Numbered from the stretch's first letter, positions 41,112 through 50,491 are shown. The stretch is 64,000 nt of DNA from an uncultured Draconibacterium sp. (GCF_963677565.1 NZ_OY781981.1:930001-994000); one strand, 5' to 3'. The notes: generated by a model not told the origin, from the sequence alone. Numbers and translations are program-made.

Positions 41112-42020
41112 ATGAATACTTCTATTTCTCTTATTAAAGATTTTGGAAAAGACTTCTCAAACGATTTTACTATTCCCAAACGAAAATTAGGAAAAACCAA
41201 TGAAGAGTTATCCATCATTGGATTTGGAGGAATAATGTTAAACGATAATCCGCAAGAGTTTGCAAACGAATTGGTTGCCAAAGCTTTCGATCTTGGCATA
41301 ACTTATTTCGATGTTGCACCGAAATACGGAAATGCAGAAGATCGGTTAGGTCCGGCACTAAAGCCCTATCGAAAAAAATCATTTCTGGCTTGTAAAACCC
41401 GGCAACGTAATGCCGCAGGTGCTCAACAGGATATGGAAAACTCGTTGCGAAAACTACAAACGGATTATTTTGATTTGTACCAATTGCATGAGCTTACTAC
41501 AGACGAAGAAGTTCAAACAGTTTTTGGAAAAAACGGTGCCCTTGAAACTTTAGTGAAAGCCAAAAAGGAAGGAAAAATAAAACATATTGGTTTTTCAGCA
41601 CATTCGGTTAAAGCAGCTTTATTTGCACTGAAAAACTTTGAATTTGATTCCATACTTTTCCCAATTAATTTTGCCTGCTGGAATGCCGGTAATTTTGGCC
41701 CCCAGGTATACGCAGAAGCCGAAAAACAAGGCATTGGAATACTGGCATTAAAAGCAATGGCACTTACTACATTTCGCGATAAAGAAGATTTGATTTTTAA
41801 AAATTGCTGGTATAAACCAATCGACGATGAAAGGATTATGAAGCAAGCACTTCGCTATACCTTGTCAAAAAAAGTAACTGCCGCAATTCCACCAGGAGAA
41901 TACACCCTGTTTTTAAAGGCTTTAGAATTTATACAGAATTTTAATCCGATCGAGGAAGAGGAAACAAAAGAATTGCTGGCATTAGCCAAAAATACTAAGC
42001 CGGTATTTATGCATGGATAA
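41112..42020 (+). CDS. Aldo/keto reductase
   Basis: 302 residues. The AKR opening KRKLGKTNEELSIIGFGGIMLN, GITYFDVAPKYGNAEDRLGPAL with the catalytic Asp-Tyr, and FLACKT with the catalytic Lys are present; LYQLHEL (in place of HR/HG) supplies the His, and GFSAHS replaces the usual GVSN. That motif set is typical of the Bacteroidota branch called aldo/keto reductases of unknown substrate. No iron-sulfur tail. NADPH-dependent carbonyl reduction is the probable activity. Transcribed towards the tRNA on the other strand. Confidence 0.8.
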   Translation: MNTSISLIKDFGKDFSNDFTIPKRKLGKTNEELSIIGFGGIMLNDNPQEFANELVAKAFDLGITYFDVAPKYGNAEDRLGPALKPYRKKSFLACKTRQRNAAGAQQDMENSLRKLQTDYFDLYQLHELTTDEEVQTVFGKNGALETLVKAKKEGKIKHIGFSAHSVKAALFALKNFEFDSILFPINFACWNAGNFGPQVYAEAEKQGIGILALKAMALTTFRDKEDLIFKNCWYKPIDDERIMKQALRYTLSKKVTAAIPPGEYTLFLKALEFIQNFNPIEEEETKELLALAKNTKPVFMHG

Positions 42021-42029
42021 TAAAAAACA

Positions 42030-42056
42030 AAAGGCCGCTGATAATCAGCGACCTTT
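42030..42056 (-). terminator. Terminator of tRNA-Arg
   Basis: AAAGGCCGCTGA (42030-42041), TAA, TCAGCGACCTTT (42045-42056), one mismatch; on the minus strand a run TTTTGTTTTTT follows. It begins directly after the tRNA 3' end. Confidence 0.75.
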
Positions 42057-42057
42057 G

Positions 42058-42129
42058 TAGTCCCGACGGGAATCGAACCCATATCTACAGTTTAGGAAAC
42101 TGCTATTCTATCCGTTGAACTACGGGACC
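42058..42129 (-). tRNA. tRNA-Arg (anticodon CCT)
   Basis: On the minus strand a full cloverleaf: acceptor GGTCCCG pairs with CGGGACT (first pair G-T), the D arm follows, the anticodon stem GCAGT/ACTGT encloses the loop TTCCTAA with anticodon CCT (reads AGG), and the T arm has GGTTCGATTCC. Discriminator A. No CCA is encoded; it is added afterwards. 72 bases. A terminator follows immediately. Confidence 0.95.
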
Positions 42130-42223
42130 ATAAATGTGGCGCAAAAGTAGTTAAAAACCTTAATCCCGACAAATCGGTCTAAAATATTGTTGCCCTGTTC
42201 TTATTCACTATAATCTGAATCAT

Positions 42224-42231
42224 TATCTTTG
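42224..42231 (+). promoter_or_regulatory. -7 promoter element of pheS
   Basis: TATCTTTG, an exact TAnnTTTG, 23 bases before the ATG at 42255. Confidence 0.6.
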
Positions 42232-42254
42232 CACCTCAGTTTAAACGAACAAGG

Positions 42255-43274
42255 ATGTTAGACAAAATCAAAGCATTACAGGAAGAAATTGATAAGATAG
42301 TGGCTTCAAGCAAGGAAGAGGTTGAGGAGCTACGCATAAAATACATCAGCAAAAAGGGATTGATCGGTCAATTATTCAACGACTTTAAAACTGTTCCTGC
42401 CGAGCAGAAAAAAGAGGTTGGACAGGCCATTAACACGCTTAAAACTTTCGCTTTAGAAAAAATTAACACGCTTAAGGAAGGTTTTGAAAATAATGGTAGC
42501 GAATCGGCCGGACAAGATTTGACTATGCCAGGCGAGCCTATGAAACTGGGAACCCGTCACCCGTTGTCGCTGGTAAAAAATGAGATTATTGGAATTTTTG
42601 CTCGTCTTGGATTTACTGTTGCAGAAGGGCCGGAGATTGAAGACGACTGGCATGTCTTTTCAGCTTTAAACTTTCCGCCAGAGCACCCTGCCCGCGATAT
42701 GCAGGATACTTTCTTTATAGAAAAAGATCCGGATGTATTGTTGCGCACACACACTTCAAGTGTTCAGATTCGCGTAATGGAACGCACCCAGCCGCCAATC
42801 CGTGCTATCTTCCCAGGGCGTGTTTTTCGTAACGAAGCCATTTCTGCGCGTTCGCACTGTATCTTCCACCAAATTGAAGGATTATATGTGGACGAAAATG
42901 TTTCGTTTGCCGATTTAAAACAAACTTTGTTGCAGTTTGCCAAAGAATTGTTTGGCGAAGACACCAAAATCCGTCTTCGTCCATCATACTTCCCGTTTAC
43001 CGAGCCAAGTGCCGAAATGGACGTAAGCTGCTCGATTTGTGGCGGTAAAGGATGTAACGTTTGTAAATACACCGGATGGCTAGAAATTTTAGGCTGCGGA
43101 ATGGTTGATCCAAACGTACTGGAACTTTGCAATATCGACAGCAAAAAATATACAGGATTTGCCTTTGGAATGGGTATCGAACGTATTACAATGCTGCGCT
43201 ACGGTATTAAAGATATCCGTCATTTCTTTGAGAACGACGTACGTTTTCTGAAGCAATTTGAATCGGCTACTTAG
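42255..43274 (+). CDS. pheS: Phenylalanine--tRNA ligase alpha subunit
   Basis: 339 residues, normal for PheS. N-terminal coiled coil (about 1-80); class II motif 2 with RVFRNEAISARSHCIFHQIEGLYVDE (about 195-220) and motif 3 GFAFGMGIERITMLRYGIKDIR (about 300-321). It attaches Phe to tRNA-Phe with PheT, which is not next to it here; separate pheS and pheT genes are usual in this phylum. Follows an exact -7 element and ends at a good terminator. Confidence 0.97.
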   Translation: MLDKIKALQEEIDKIVASSKEEVEELRIKYISKKGLIGQLFNDFKTVPAEQKKEVGQAINTLKTFALEKINTLKEGFENNGSESAGQDLTMPGEPMKLGTRHPLSLVKNEIIGIFARLGFTVAEGPEIEDDWHVFSALNFPPEHPARDMQDTFFIEKDPDVLLRTHTSSVQIRVMERTQPPIRAIFPGRVFRNEAISARSHCIFHQIEGLYVDENVSFADLKQTLLQFAKELFGEDTKIRLRPSYFPFTEPSAEMDVSCSICGGKGCNVCKYTGWLEILGCGMVDPNVLELCNIDSKKYTGFAFGMGIERITMLRYGIKDIRHFFENDVRFLKQFESAT

Positions 43275-43302
43275 TAAAAACTACAACTAAAAAATAATAT
43301 CG

Positions 43303-43329
43303 AGAGGAGCTACATTAGCTCCTCTTTTT
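43303..43329 (+). terminator. Terminator after pheS
   Basis: AGAGGAGCTA (43303-43312), CAT, TAGCTCCTCT (43316-43325), then TTTT. Perfect 10-bp stem. Confidence 0.8.
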
Positions 43330-43463
43330 GGTGTATTATGGTCTTATTCTCAATTGTCTTTTTAAAGAAGCATTCCGTTCCATTCTGTAACTGCCACGTT
43401 AACACGAATTTAACAAACAGGACTTGCGAAACATGTTTTTTAGCATGTTAAAATAAAAAGCTA

Positions 43464-43471
43464 TACCTTTG
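43464..43471 (+). promoter_or_regulatory. -7 promoter element of the 55-codon gene
   Basis: TACCTTTG, exact TAnnTTTG, 125 bases before the ATG. The transcript would therefore carry a leader of about 120 nucleotides. Confidence 0.55.
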
Positions 43472-43596
43472 TAGCATACTTTTTAGTCTTTTATTAGGCA
43501 AAACGTAAGAATTAGAAACAGCCCGATCCGGTAAAACACAGAAACAAACATTTAATACATTATTATTTCTGGATTGGGCAACTAAATAAATATTGA

Positions 43597-43764
43597 ATGG
43601 AAACTAAAGCAAATCAGAATCAGATTGTCATTAAAATGAATACTGAGAATGAGAAAAAAATGTTGCCAATGAATTTTATTTTTACACTGGCAGCAGGTGC
43701 TATTGCCGGAATGGCAGTTATTTTCAGCCTCTTTTGGGGTTTGGAGAAAATATTCGGAATGTAA
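43597..43764 (+). CDS. Small single-span membrane protein, unknown
   Basis: 55 codons, too short for most gene finders: METKANQNQIVIKMNTENEKK, then one hydrophobic segment (about 23-48, MLPMNFIFTLAAGAIAGMAV and on to IFSLFWG) and a short basic end. ATG at 43597, stop at 43762-43764. Support comes from a clean -7 element, a structured leader and a strong terminator directly after it. I do not recognise the family. Confidence 0.6.
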   Translation: METKANQNQIVIKMNTENEKKMLPMNFIFTLAAGAIAGMAVIFSLFWGLEKIFGM

Positions 43765-43784
43765 GAATTGTATTATAGAACTGG

Positions 43785-43811
43785 AAAGGCTCGCAATTGC
43801 GAGCCTTTTTT
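43785..43811 (+). terminator. Terminator after the small membrane protein gene
   Basis: AAAGGCTCGC (43785-43794), AATT, GCGAGCCTTT (43799-43808), then TTTT. Perfect 10-bp stem; also close to the convergent stop at 43838. Confidence 0.85.
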
Positions 43812-43837
43812 TATGCCAAAGTAATAACCGAATGGAT

Positions 43838-44821
43838 CTATTTCAACACTTTTTCAATAGCCAATAATTCCTCTTCCGAGAAATTTAGATTTTTCAATGT
43901 TTCCACATTATCATCAATTTGTTGTACCGAACTGGCTCCAATTAGCACCGAAGTAATGCGCTTATCGCGAAGCACCCACGCCAAAGCCATTTGTGCCAGA
44001 GACTGCCCACGCTCCTGAGCAATATTGTTTAATGCCACAATTTTATCGTGCGCCGAATCAACGTCTTCTTTTTTCAGAAATACCTCGCGGGTTGCACGCG
44101 AACCTTCCGGAATACCCTTTAGATATTTGTTGGTTAGCAATCCTTGTGCAAGCGGCGAAAACGGAATACAGCCAATTCCTTCTTCTTCCAAAACATCCAG
44201 AAGACCTTCTTCTATCCATCTTACAAACATTGAATATTTAGGTTGATGAATTAAACAGGGAGTTCCAAGTTCCTTTAAAATACGAGCCGCCTCTTTGGCC
44301 ATATCAGCCGGATAATTGGAAATACCAACATACAAAGCTTTCCCCAAACGTACAGCCTGGTCAAGTGCCATCATCGTTTCTTCAAGTGGTGTGTCCGGAT
44401 CGGGTCGGTGCGAATAAAAAATATCCACATACTCCAATCCCATTCGTTTTAAACTTTGATCCAGGCTGGCGAGTACGTATTTGCGACTTCCCCATTCGCC
44501 ATAAGGGCCCGGCCACATCAGGTAACCAGCTTTGCTTGAAATAATAAGTTCATCGCGATAAGCACTAAAATCCTGTTTTAATATCTTGCCAAAATTTTCT
44601 TCGGCCGAACCGGGAGGCGGACCATAATTGTTAGCCAGATCAAAATTAGTGATACCCAGATCGAAAGCACGGTGCAACATAGCCCGACTGTTCTCAAATA
44701 CATCGATTCCTCCAAAGTTATGCCACAGCCCCAGCGATACGGCAGGCAATTTTAGTCCCCATTTCCCGCATCGGTTGTATTGCATACCATCGTAACGTGA
44801 TTCTTTTGGTAAATAAGTCAT
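43838..44821 (-). CDS. gpr: Aldo/keto reductase, YghZ / L-glyceraldehyde-3-phosphate reductase type
   Basis: 327 residues. GLKLPAVSLGLWHNFG, GITNFDLANNYGPPPGSAEENFG (Asp and Tyr of the tetrad), LIISSKAGYLMWPGPYGEWGSRKY, and YVDIFYSHRPDPDTPLEETMMAL (His) are near-diagnostic of the YghZ branch. In E. coli this enzyme reduces L-glyceraldehyde-3-phosphate and detoxifies methylglyoxal using NADPH. Ends after FSEEELLAIEKVLK. Minus strand, alone; convergent with the 55-codon gene. Confidence 0.88.
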   Translation of the reverse strand: MTYLPKESRYDGMQYNRCGKWGLKLPAVSLGLWHNFGGIDVFENSRAMLHRAFDLGITNFDLANNYGPPPGSAEENFGKILKQDFSAYRDELIISSKAGYLMWPGPYGEWGSRKYVLASLDQSLKRMGLEYVDIFYSHRPDPDTPLEETMMALDQAVRLGKALYVGISNYPADMAKEAARILKELGTPCLIHQPKYSMFVRWIEEGLLDVLEEEGIGCIPFSPLAQGLLTNKYLKGIPEGSRATREVFLKKEDVDSAHDKIVALNNIAQERGQSLAQMALAWVLRDKRITSVLIGASSVQQIDDNVETLKNLNFSEEELLAIEKVLK

Positions 44822-45021
44822 GTTATTAAATTTAATTGGTTATTGTCTTAAACTTTGTTGGATAAAGTTATTATTCTTTTCTCATTATTCTAAACCAAAT
44901 CATTTCGGAAACGTTCAAAATCCCTCTGCAAAAGGGTTACGAAGAAACTTTTTCCCTCTTTTCTGAAACCAATCGGCCATAAAACCATATAAAATAATAC
45001 GGAAACTTAAATCAAATAGCC

Positions 45022-46125
45022 ATGAACGAAAAACTAATAACAATCGTAGTATTGCCATTGGCAAGGGCACATATTCTAAAAATGCGCCTGGAAGAAAAAG
45101 GGATTAAATGTGAACTGGAAGACGTGCATTTAATTGAAGGAGCAACTACATCAACTGTTCGGGTAAAAATTATGGAAAACGACCTGAACGAAGCATTCAA
45201 AGAAGTAGATAAATTTTTGGGATTAAAAACCGAAACACCGAAAAAAAGTAGCAAGCCCGGACAAATTCTTGTCCCTATCGATTTTTCAGAAGTTTCGGCA
45301 AAAGCCGTTCAGATGGCTTTCAACATCGCACTACACCTAAAATCGCAACTGGTAATAATGCATTCCTACATTAGTCCTGTGCGTTTCTCCATTCCTTATG
45401 GCGACATTTATCCTTACGATACCACGCTGCTAAAACAAACCGAGGACGCCGAGGAAGAAGCCAACCAACAATTCAAAAATTTCCTGGCTCCATTGGTGAC
45501 AAGTATCGGAGCAGAGAAGTGGGAAAAAGTAAATCCTGAATATATTGTTAAGCCCGGATATGCCGAGGAAGACATTCTGGCTTTTTCCAATGAACAGCCA
45601 ACACGGCTAATAGTTATTGGCCGCGGAGGAGATAAGTCGTGGCCCGGAACAGTGGGAAGTGTTACCGCCGATGTAATGTACAATGCACCTGTACCCGTAC
45701 TTGTTATTCCGGAAGATATGGAGCCAAAATCGGTTGACGAATTCAACGATGTACTTTATGCCACCAATTTCGATGAAAAAGATTTTACTGCACTCGATAA
45801 ACTTATGAGTATTGTAAAGGCATACGATGTAAAAGTTACCTGCGCACATGTTGGTTTGCCCGACGAATATGGCTGGGACATTGCACGATTGGAAGGGATG
45901 AAGGATATTCTGAACAAAAAATACGAGCAAAAGGAATTTGAATGCAAACTGATTATGGGTAACAATGTACTTGATACGCTTGAAAGTACCATTGAAAAAG
46001 ACAACGTGGATATTCTGGCACTTACTACTCATAAACGCGGCATGATATCGCGTCTATTTAACCCGAGTTTAGCGCGTAAAATGGTTTTCCACACCCATAT
46101 TCCGTTGCTTGTTTTTCATGCATAA
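45022..46125 (+). CDS. DUF2007-like domain fused to two Usp domains
   Basis: 367 residues. The first 70 resemble DUF2007/signal-transducing proteins (KLITIVVLPLARAHILKMRLEEKGIKCELEDVHL), then a linker, then two Usp units starting GQILVPIDFSEVSAKAVQMAFNIALHL (about 81) and DVLYATNFDEKDFTALDKLMSIV (about 240). The Usp ends read VIGRGGDKSWPGTVGSVTADVM and TTHKRGMISRLFNPSLARKMV; the first contains a good G-x2-G-x9-G-like site. Probably nucleotide-binding and stress-induced; the fused domain may be a ligand sensor. It stands alone in a 1.1-kb unit. Confidence 0.75.
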   Translation: MNEKLITIVVLPLARAHILKMRLEEKGIKCELEDVHLIEGATTSTVRVKIMENDLNEAFKEVDKFLGLKTETPKKSSKPGQILVPIDFSEVSAKAVQMAFNIALHLKSQLVIMHSYISPVRFSIPYGDIYPYDTTLLKQTEDAEEEANQQFKNFLAPLVTSIGAEKWEKVNPEYIVKPGYAEEDILAFSNEQPTRLIVIGRGGDKSWPGTVGSVTADVMYNAPVPVLVIPEDMEPKSVDEFNDVLYATNFDEKDFTALDKLMSIVKAYDVKVTCAHVGLPDEYGWDIARLEGMKDILNKKYEQKEFECKLIMGNNVLDTLESTIEKDNVDILALTTHKRGMISRLFNPSLARKMVFHTHIPLLVFHA

Positions 46126-46249
46126 ACAGGAATTTTTTTGTAAATATATTTGGCATGTAACCCCGAACACCTAATTGGATTAGAACTACTTTTATGTTTA
46201 AGTGTAGAAATATTCTTTTCTATTCCATAAGGAAAAGTGTATTTTTACT

Positions 46250-46268
46250 TACCTGTACAACACAGGTA
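46250..46268. promoter_or_regulatory. Inverted repeat before the histidine kinase gene
   Basis: TACCTGT (46250-46256), ACAAC, ACAGGTA (46262-46268), a perfect 7-bp inverted repeat ending 20 bases before the ATG. A possible operator or leader hairpin. Confidence 0.35.
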
Positions 46269-46288
46269 GAATACAAATAGAATACCCA

Positions 46289-48439
46289 ATGAAGAGTAAT
46301 ATACAACTGGTTCTGTTTTTTATTTCCGTACAATTTATTATTACACAAAGTGTTGCCTTTGCGGCTTCTACCTTTATTGAACAGTCTGACAGTTTACAAA
46401 TACTTATCCAAAATAGTGAAGGAACCAAAAGAATTAATGCGCAGCTTGAATTGGCAATGTTACTTTTTGAAAAAGAGAATGAACAAGCTTCTGTTTTAGC
46501 AAAATCAGCACTTGCCGAAGCCAAACAAATAAACGAAGGGGAATTCCTAATTCGTGCATACTTTATATTAGGGAGAATCGGCCACGAGCTCGACAATATT
46601 AATTCTTCGCAAACTTATCTTGACAGCGCACTTTTCCTGGCCAACCAACTAAATAACAATTGGTATAAAAGCGAGATTTTATTGCGTTATGGAATAAACC
46701 AGCATACTTCCGGCGACCATTTGGAGGCTCTCAAATCTTTTAATTCATCCATTCAGGCAGGCCGCGAATCGGGTAATTACCGCATTGTTGGAGCTTCTTA
46801 TTCTATGATGGGAACAATTTTTAGGGTAAATGGCTTGTACGACCGTGCTATTGAATACATTATTAAATCGCGGTTGAATTACGAAAAAGCCGGTTATACC
46901 GAAGGTTATGCCTGGGCTGCCTATCTCCTCGGACGTATTTACACCGATCTTCAGCTTAACGAAAAAGCGCTATCGTATTACAATATGGCACTGGATACAT
47001 ACAAAGAATTGGCAAAAATCGATAATAACAAAAGTGGAATTATTATTTGCTACGAACAAATCGGTCTACTTAATCTGGCGTCGGGTAATACAGAAGAAGC
47101 ACGCAGAAATATCGAATATACCCTAGCAATACACCAGGAAAGCGGTTCTGTTTATGGAATTTCAAATGCTAAAAAAAACCTGGGACGGATTGAATTCGAA
47201 GAAGGAAACTTCACCCTGGCTACCAGACTTTTAAGTGAAGCCCTGGCTACAAAAATTGAAATTGGTGACTTACTCAGTCAGGCTTCAATTTATCAATACC
47301 TGGGATTATGCCTGGTTCGTACCGGGCAAACCGAGGAAGGACTTACCACTATTAGAAGAGGATTGGAAAAGGCAATTACCAATGACCAAAAGCACATTCA
47401 GCTGGATATCTATTCAACACTTGGCGAAATCTATTCTGAACTCAACAAACCAAAAGAAGTAATTGCCTGTCAGCAACAACTGATTAGCATTCAGGATTCA
47501 ATGCTATTGGGGGCGGTGAATATTAAAATGGAACAGTTACAGGGCATTTACGAGCTGGATGCTAAAAATGACCAAATTGAAGAATTGGAACAACAAAATG
47601 AAATCAATTCTTTAAAACTTCGTCAGCACCGTGCATCACTTTCATTAATGATTGCTATTATTCTATTGGCGATCATAATTACTGCCGTTATTTTTATTTT
47701 TAACCGTCGTTTGCGCCAAAACAATATTCAACTTGCCGAAGCCAATGCTGCAAAGGATAAATTCTTTGCTATAATTGCTCACGATTTGCGCGGACCTACT
47801 CACACCCAAACCACTTTACTTGAACATTTAAATAAAGAATTTGATACTATAGAACCAGAAGAACTGAAAAATCTGCTGAGCTTAATGCATAAATCATCAG
47901 AAAATGTTAGTACCCTGCTCGATAACCTTTTACTTTGGGCACAATCGCAAGTGACAAAAATTGAAATTAAACCGGATCGCATACAACTTACCAACACCAT
48001 CAAAAATACACTGGATACTCTGGAGCAATCTGCAAGGCTAAAACAAATTACCATTACTTTAAATACCGACGATCAGTTACAAGTAATTTTCGATCCAAAT
48101 ATGTTGCAAACCGTGGTGCGAAATATTCTGAGTAATGCCATAAAATTTACGCCTCGAGGCGGTAAAATTACAGTAAAAACAAGTGCTTCGGAACAAAATG
48201 CCGTAATGCTTAAGATTACCGATACAGGAATTGGTATTGAACCTGACAGACTTTCAAAACTATTTGACATAGGTACTTCAAGTTCGTCACAGGGTACTGA
48301 AAATGAGAAGAGCAACGGTCTGGGGCTCATTCTTGTAAAAGAGTTTGTTGAAAGAAACAACGGAACCATTCAGATTGATAGTAAAAAAGGGAAGGGAACT
48401 ACTGTGGTTCTGTTGCTTCCTGCAACTTATTCTCACTGA
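46289..48439 (+). CDS. TPR-sensor histidine kinase, orphan
   Basis: 716 residues. Signal peptide (about 1-25), then six or so TPR repeats (about 60-410, for example ALSYYNMALDTYKELAKI and LVRTGQTEEGLTTIRRGLEKA), a coiled coil, one membrane helix (about 452-470, MIAIILLAIIITAVIFIFNR), and a kinase core: H-box FFAIIAH498DLRGP, N-box LSNAIKFTP, G1 DTGIGI, G2 SNGLGLILVKEF. The TPR part is periplasmic and would sense a protein partner or signal; the response regulator is not encoded next to it. Such kinases of Bacteroidota often act with LytTR or LuxR-type regulators elsewhere. Confidence 0.85.
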   Translation: MKSNIQLVLFFISVQFIITQSVAFAASTFIEQSDSLQILIQNSEGTKRINAQLELAMLLFEKENEQASVLAKSALAEAKQINEGEFLIRAYFILGRIGHELDNINSSQTYLDSALFLANQLNNNWYKSEILLRYGINQHTSGDHLEALKSFNSSIQAGRESGNYRIVGASYSMMGTIFRVNGLYDRAIEYIIKSRLNYEKAGYTEGYAWAAYLLGRIYTDLQLNEKALSYYNMALDTYKELAKIDNNKSGIIICYEQIGLLNLASGNTEEARRNIEYTLAIHQESGSVYGISNAKKNLGRIEFEEGNFTLATRLLSEALATKIEIGDLLSQASIYQYLGLCLVRTGQTEEGLTTIRRGLEKAITNDQKHIQLDIYSTLGEIYSELNKPKEVIACQQQLISIQDSMLLGAVNIKMEQLQGIYELDAKNDQIEELEQQNEINSLKLRQHRASLSLMIAIILLAIIITAVIFIFNRRLRQNNIQLAEANAAKDKFFAIIAHDLRGPTHTQTTLLEHLNKEFDTIEPEELKNLLSLMHKSSENVSTLLDNLLLWAQSQVTKIEIKPDRIQLTNTIKNTLDTLEQSARLKQITITLNTDDQLQVIFDPNMLQTVVRNILSNAIKFTPRGGKITVKTSASEQNAVMLKITDTGIGIEPDRLSKLFDIGTSSSSQGTENEKSNGLGLILVKEFVERNNGTIQIDSKKGKGTTVVLLLPATYSH

Positions 48440-48692
48440 TTTTATTCGGAAGGAAGCAGCAGCTTTAAACAATAAATTATACGGGGTGAATTCTTTAATA
48501 AAAGTAATTCGCTTTCTGTCAGGCAGCTAAAATTCTCTCAATATTTTTTGTTTAACATTATAAAATCGGTCGTCAATTCTGGTAATCAAATACGCTAATC
48601 ATTATCGTGGTTCAGTCAGAACAATATGGAGCAGATTTCGTTAAAATAAATCTGGCAGCACTAATTAGCTGCTATCATTTTAAATCATATTT

Positions 48693-50240
48693 ATGCAAAC
48701 AGCTTCAACCGGACTTACAACGGTTTCCAATAACAATCACCCCTCGTCTATTCCGTTTTCACAATTCTTAGAAAACCTGAAAGAAAAAATGAAGCAGGTG
48801 TTTCATGTTCGGGCCGATATTGATCAACTGAGCTTAAAACGAGGGCTTCCACCGTTTGTAATGCGCGAAATAATGTCGGTAAATCCGCTGTCCGTGGGTA
48901 TTCCAAAACAATATGGCGGCCGTGGCGGAGTAATGAAAGAAAACATTGGTTTGCTGGCTGCAGCATCCTACGAATCGCTGGCGCTGTCGTTAACTTTTGG
49001 CATAAACTCGGCTTTGTTTCTTCAGCCCTTTGGCAAATTTGGACAGGAAGAAGTAAAGGCCCCCGTTTTCAATCGTTTTTTGAACGATAAAGCCATGGGC
49101 GGACTAATGATTACCGAACCGGATTATGGCAGCGACGCACTGAACATGCAAACGTCCTACACCGAACAGGATTCTAAATTTCACTTGAAAGGGAAAAAAC
49201 ACTGGGCCGGACTAACCGGCTGGGCTGATTTTTGGCTGCTTTCAGCACGTCAGCAATCAAAATCAGAAAAACTACAACGAGACATCGACTTCTTTCTGTG
49301 CGATGTAACGGCACCCGGACAAAATATTGTGGTGGAAGAGTTCTTCGAAAACCTGGGTTTGTATGCCATTCCTTACGGACGAAACCGCATTGATGTTCAA
49401 CTGCCGCAAACACATAAACTGGTACCCGAAACAACGGGCGTTAAAATGATGCTGGACCTGTTACACCGCAGCCGTATGCAATTCCCCGGTATGGGAATGG
49501 GCTTCATTCAACGCATGCTCGACGAAGCTTTAACACATTGCAAAGAGCGACTTGTAGGCGGGAAAAGCCTGTTTAACTACGACCGTGTGCAGCACCGTTT
49601 ATCGAAACTGCAGGCATCGTACACCATTTGTTCGGCTATGTGTGCTAACAGTAGCGAAAAAGCCGGGTTGGATAAGGACCTATCAGGAATAGGAATGGAG
49701 GCTAACGCGGTAAAAAGTGTGATTACCGACTTGATGCAGGAAGCTGCGCAATCGGTAGTACAGTTGGTAGGTGCAAAAGCCTATAAACTTAACCATATTG
49801 CCGGTCGTGGTACTGCCGATAGTCGGCCATTTCAAATTTTTGAAGGATCGAACGATATTCTATATGCACAAATTTCGGAAGGATTGGTAAAAATGATGAA
49901 ACGCGCCAAAGAGCGTAACCTGTATCAGTTTTTAAAGGATTTTGACCTGACGGATAAGGCGGTTCATTTTGTAAAAAAACAGGTTGATTTTAACCTCGAT
50001 CTTCAGTTACCACAGCGTAAATTGGTTGAAATGGGTAAAATTATTGGCCGCGTAATTTCGATGAACCAGGTACTGGATCTTTCGGAAAAAGGTTTTAACA
50101 AAGAATTGATCGACGGAAGCGTGATCTTTTTGCAGCAAGAAATCACCAAATTAATGTCAGTATTTACTTATTCCAATGAAGAAAAAGTGGTTGACGGCTA
50201 CGACGAAGATACATCGTGGCTGAACTTTGTTGCGGGGTAA
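48693..50240 (+). CDS. Acyl-CoA dehydrogenase family protein
   Basis: 515 residues. FAD/substrate features: GGLMITEPDYGSDALNM and KGKKHWAGLTGWADFWLLSAR in the middle domain, and RPFQIFEGSNDILYAQISEG in the C-terminal helix bundle. The usual catalytic Glu motif is less clear, so substrate and even activity are uncertain; sequence is diverged from short-chain dehydrogenases. It has a long N-terminal part (about 1-90), and no electron-transfer flavoprotein gene lies adjacent. The start is ATG at 48693. Confidence 0.75.
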   Translation: MQTASTGLTTVSNNNHPSSIPFSQFLENLKEKMKQVFHVRADIDQLSLKRGLPPFVMREIMSVNPLSVGIPKQYGGRGGVMKENIGLLAAASYESLALSLTFGINSALFLQPFGKFGQEEVKAPVFNRFLNDKAMGGLMITEPDYGSDALNMQTSYTEQDSKFHLKGKKHWAGLTGWADFWLLSARQQSKSEKLQRDIDFFLCDVTAPGQNIVVEEFFENLGLYAIPYGRNRIDVQLPQTHKLVPETTGVKMMLDLLHRSRMQFPGMGMGFIQRMLDEALTHCKERLVGGKSLFNYDRVQHRLSKLQASYTICSAMCANSSEKAGLDKDLSGIGMEANAVKSVITDLMQEAAQSVVQLVGAKAYKLNHIAGRGTADSRPFQIFEGSNDILYAQISEGLVKMMKRAKERNLYQFLKDFDLTDKAVHFVKKQVDFNLDLQLPQRKLVEMGKIIGRVISMNQVLDLSEKGFNKELIDGSVIFLQQEITKLMSVFTYSNEEKVVDGYDEDTSWLNFVAG

Positions 50241-50462
50241 AAGCTATATAGAATTACAGGCAAAGGCCGGAAATAGCTCAAATGTGGGCGGGATTTTATC
50301 TGTGAAAACAGGTGATTTGTGCAAATTATAAGACGCTGCAAACGCAGGTTTGCTATTTGTACCCAAGATAAAACACCAGGTAAATAGTAAAAGTTAAAAC
50401 ACAAACACGCTGGGGATGGTATAAATACCCCCTGCATGTATCTGTTTTTGAAATCAATACTT

Positions 50463-50470
50463 TATATTTG
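50463..50470 (+). promoter_or_regulatory. -7 promoter element of the beta-barrel/PCMD pair
   Basis: TATATTTG, exact TAnnTTTG, 21 bases before the ATG at 50492. Confidence 0.45.
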
Positions 50471-50491
50471 GTAGTCAAAAGCTGTTAATCC

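Larger units (their letters stand above)
43275..43596. promoter_or_regulatory. pheS terminator region and leader of a small gene
   Basis: Contains the pheS terminator (43303-43325), an exact TAnnTTTG element (43464-43471) and, between it and the ATG at 43597, a leader with an internal pairing GCCCGATCC (43521-43529) / GGATTGGGC (43571-43579). Nothing else was recognised. Confidence 0.5.

Noticed and set aside
41078..41299. 73-codon minus-strand frame at the start of the first aldo/keto reductase gene
   Set aside because: It lies almost entirely within the reductase gene in the opposite frame and has no support of its own.
43275..43596. Possibility of pheT downstream of pheS
   Set aside because: The region after pheS holds a terminator and a small gene; no beta-subunit motifs are seen. 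Separate pheT is normal here.
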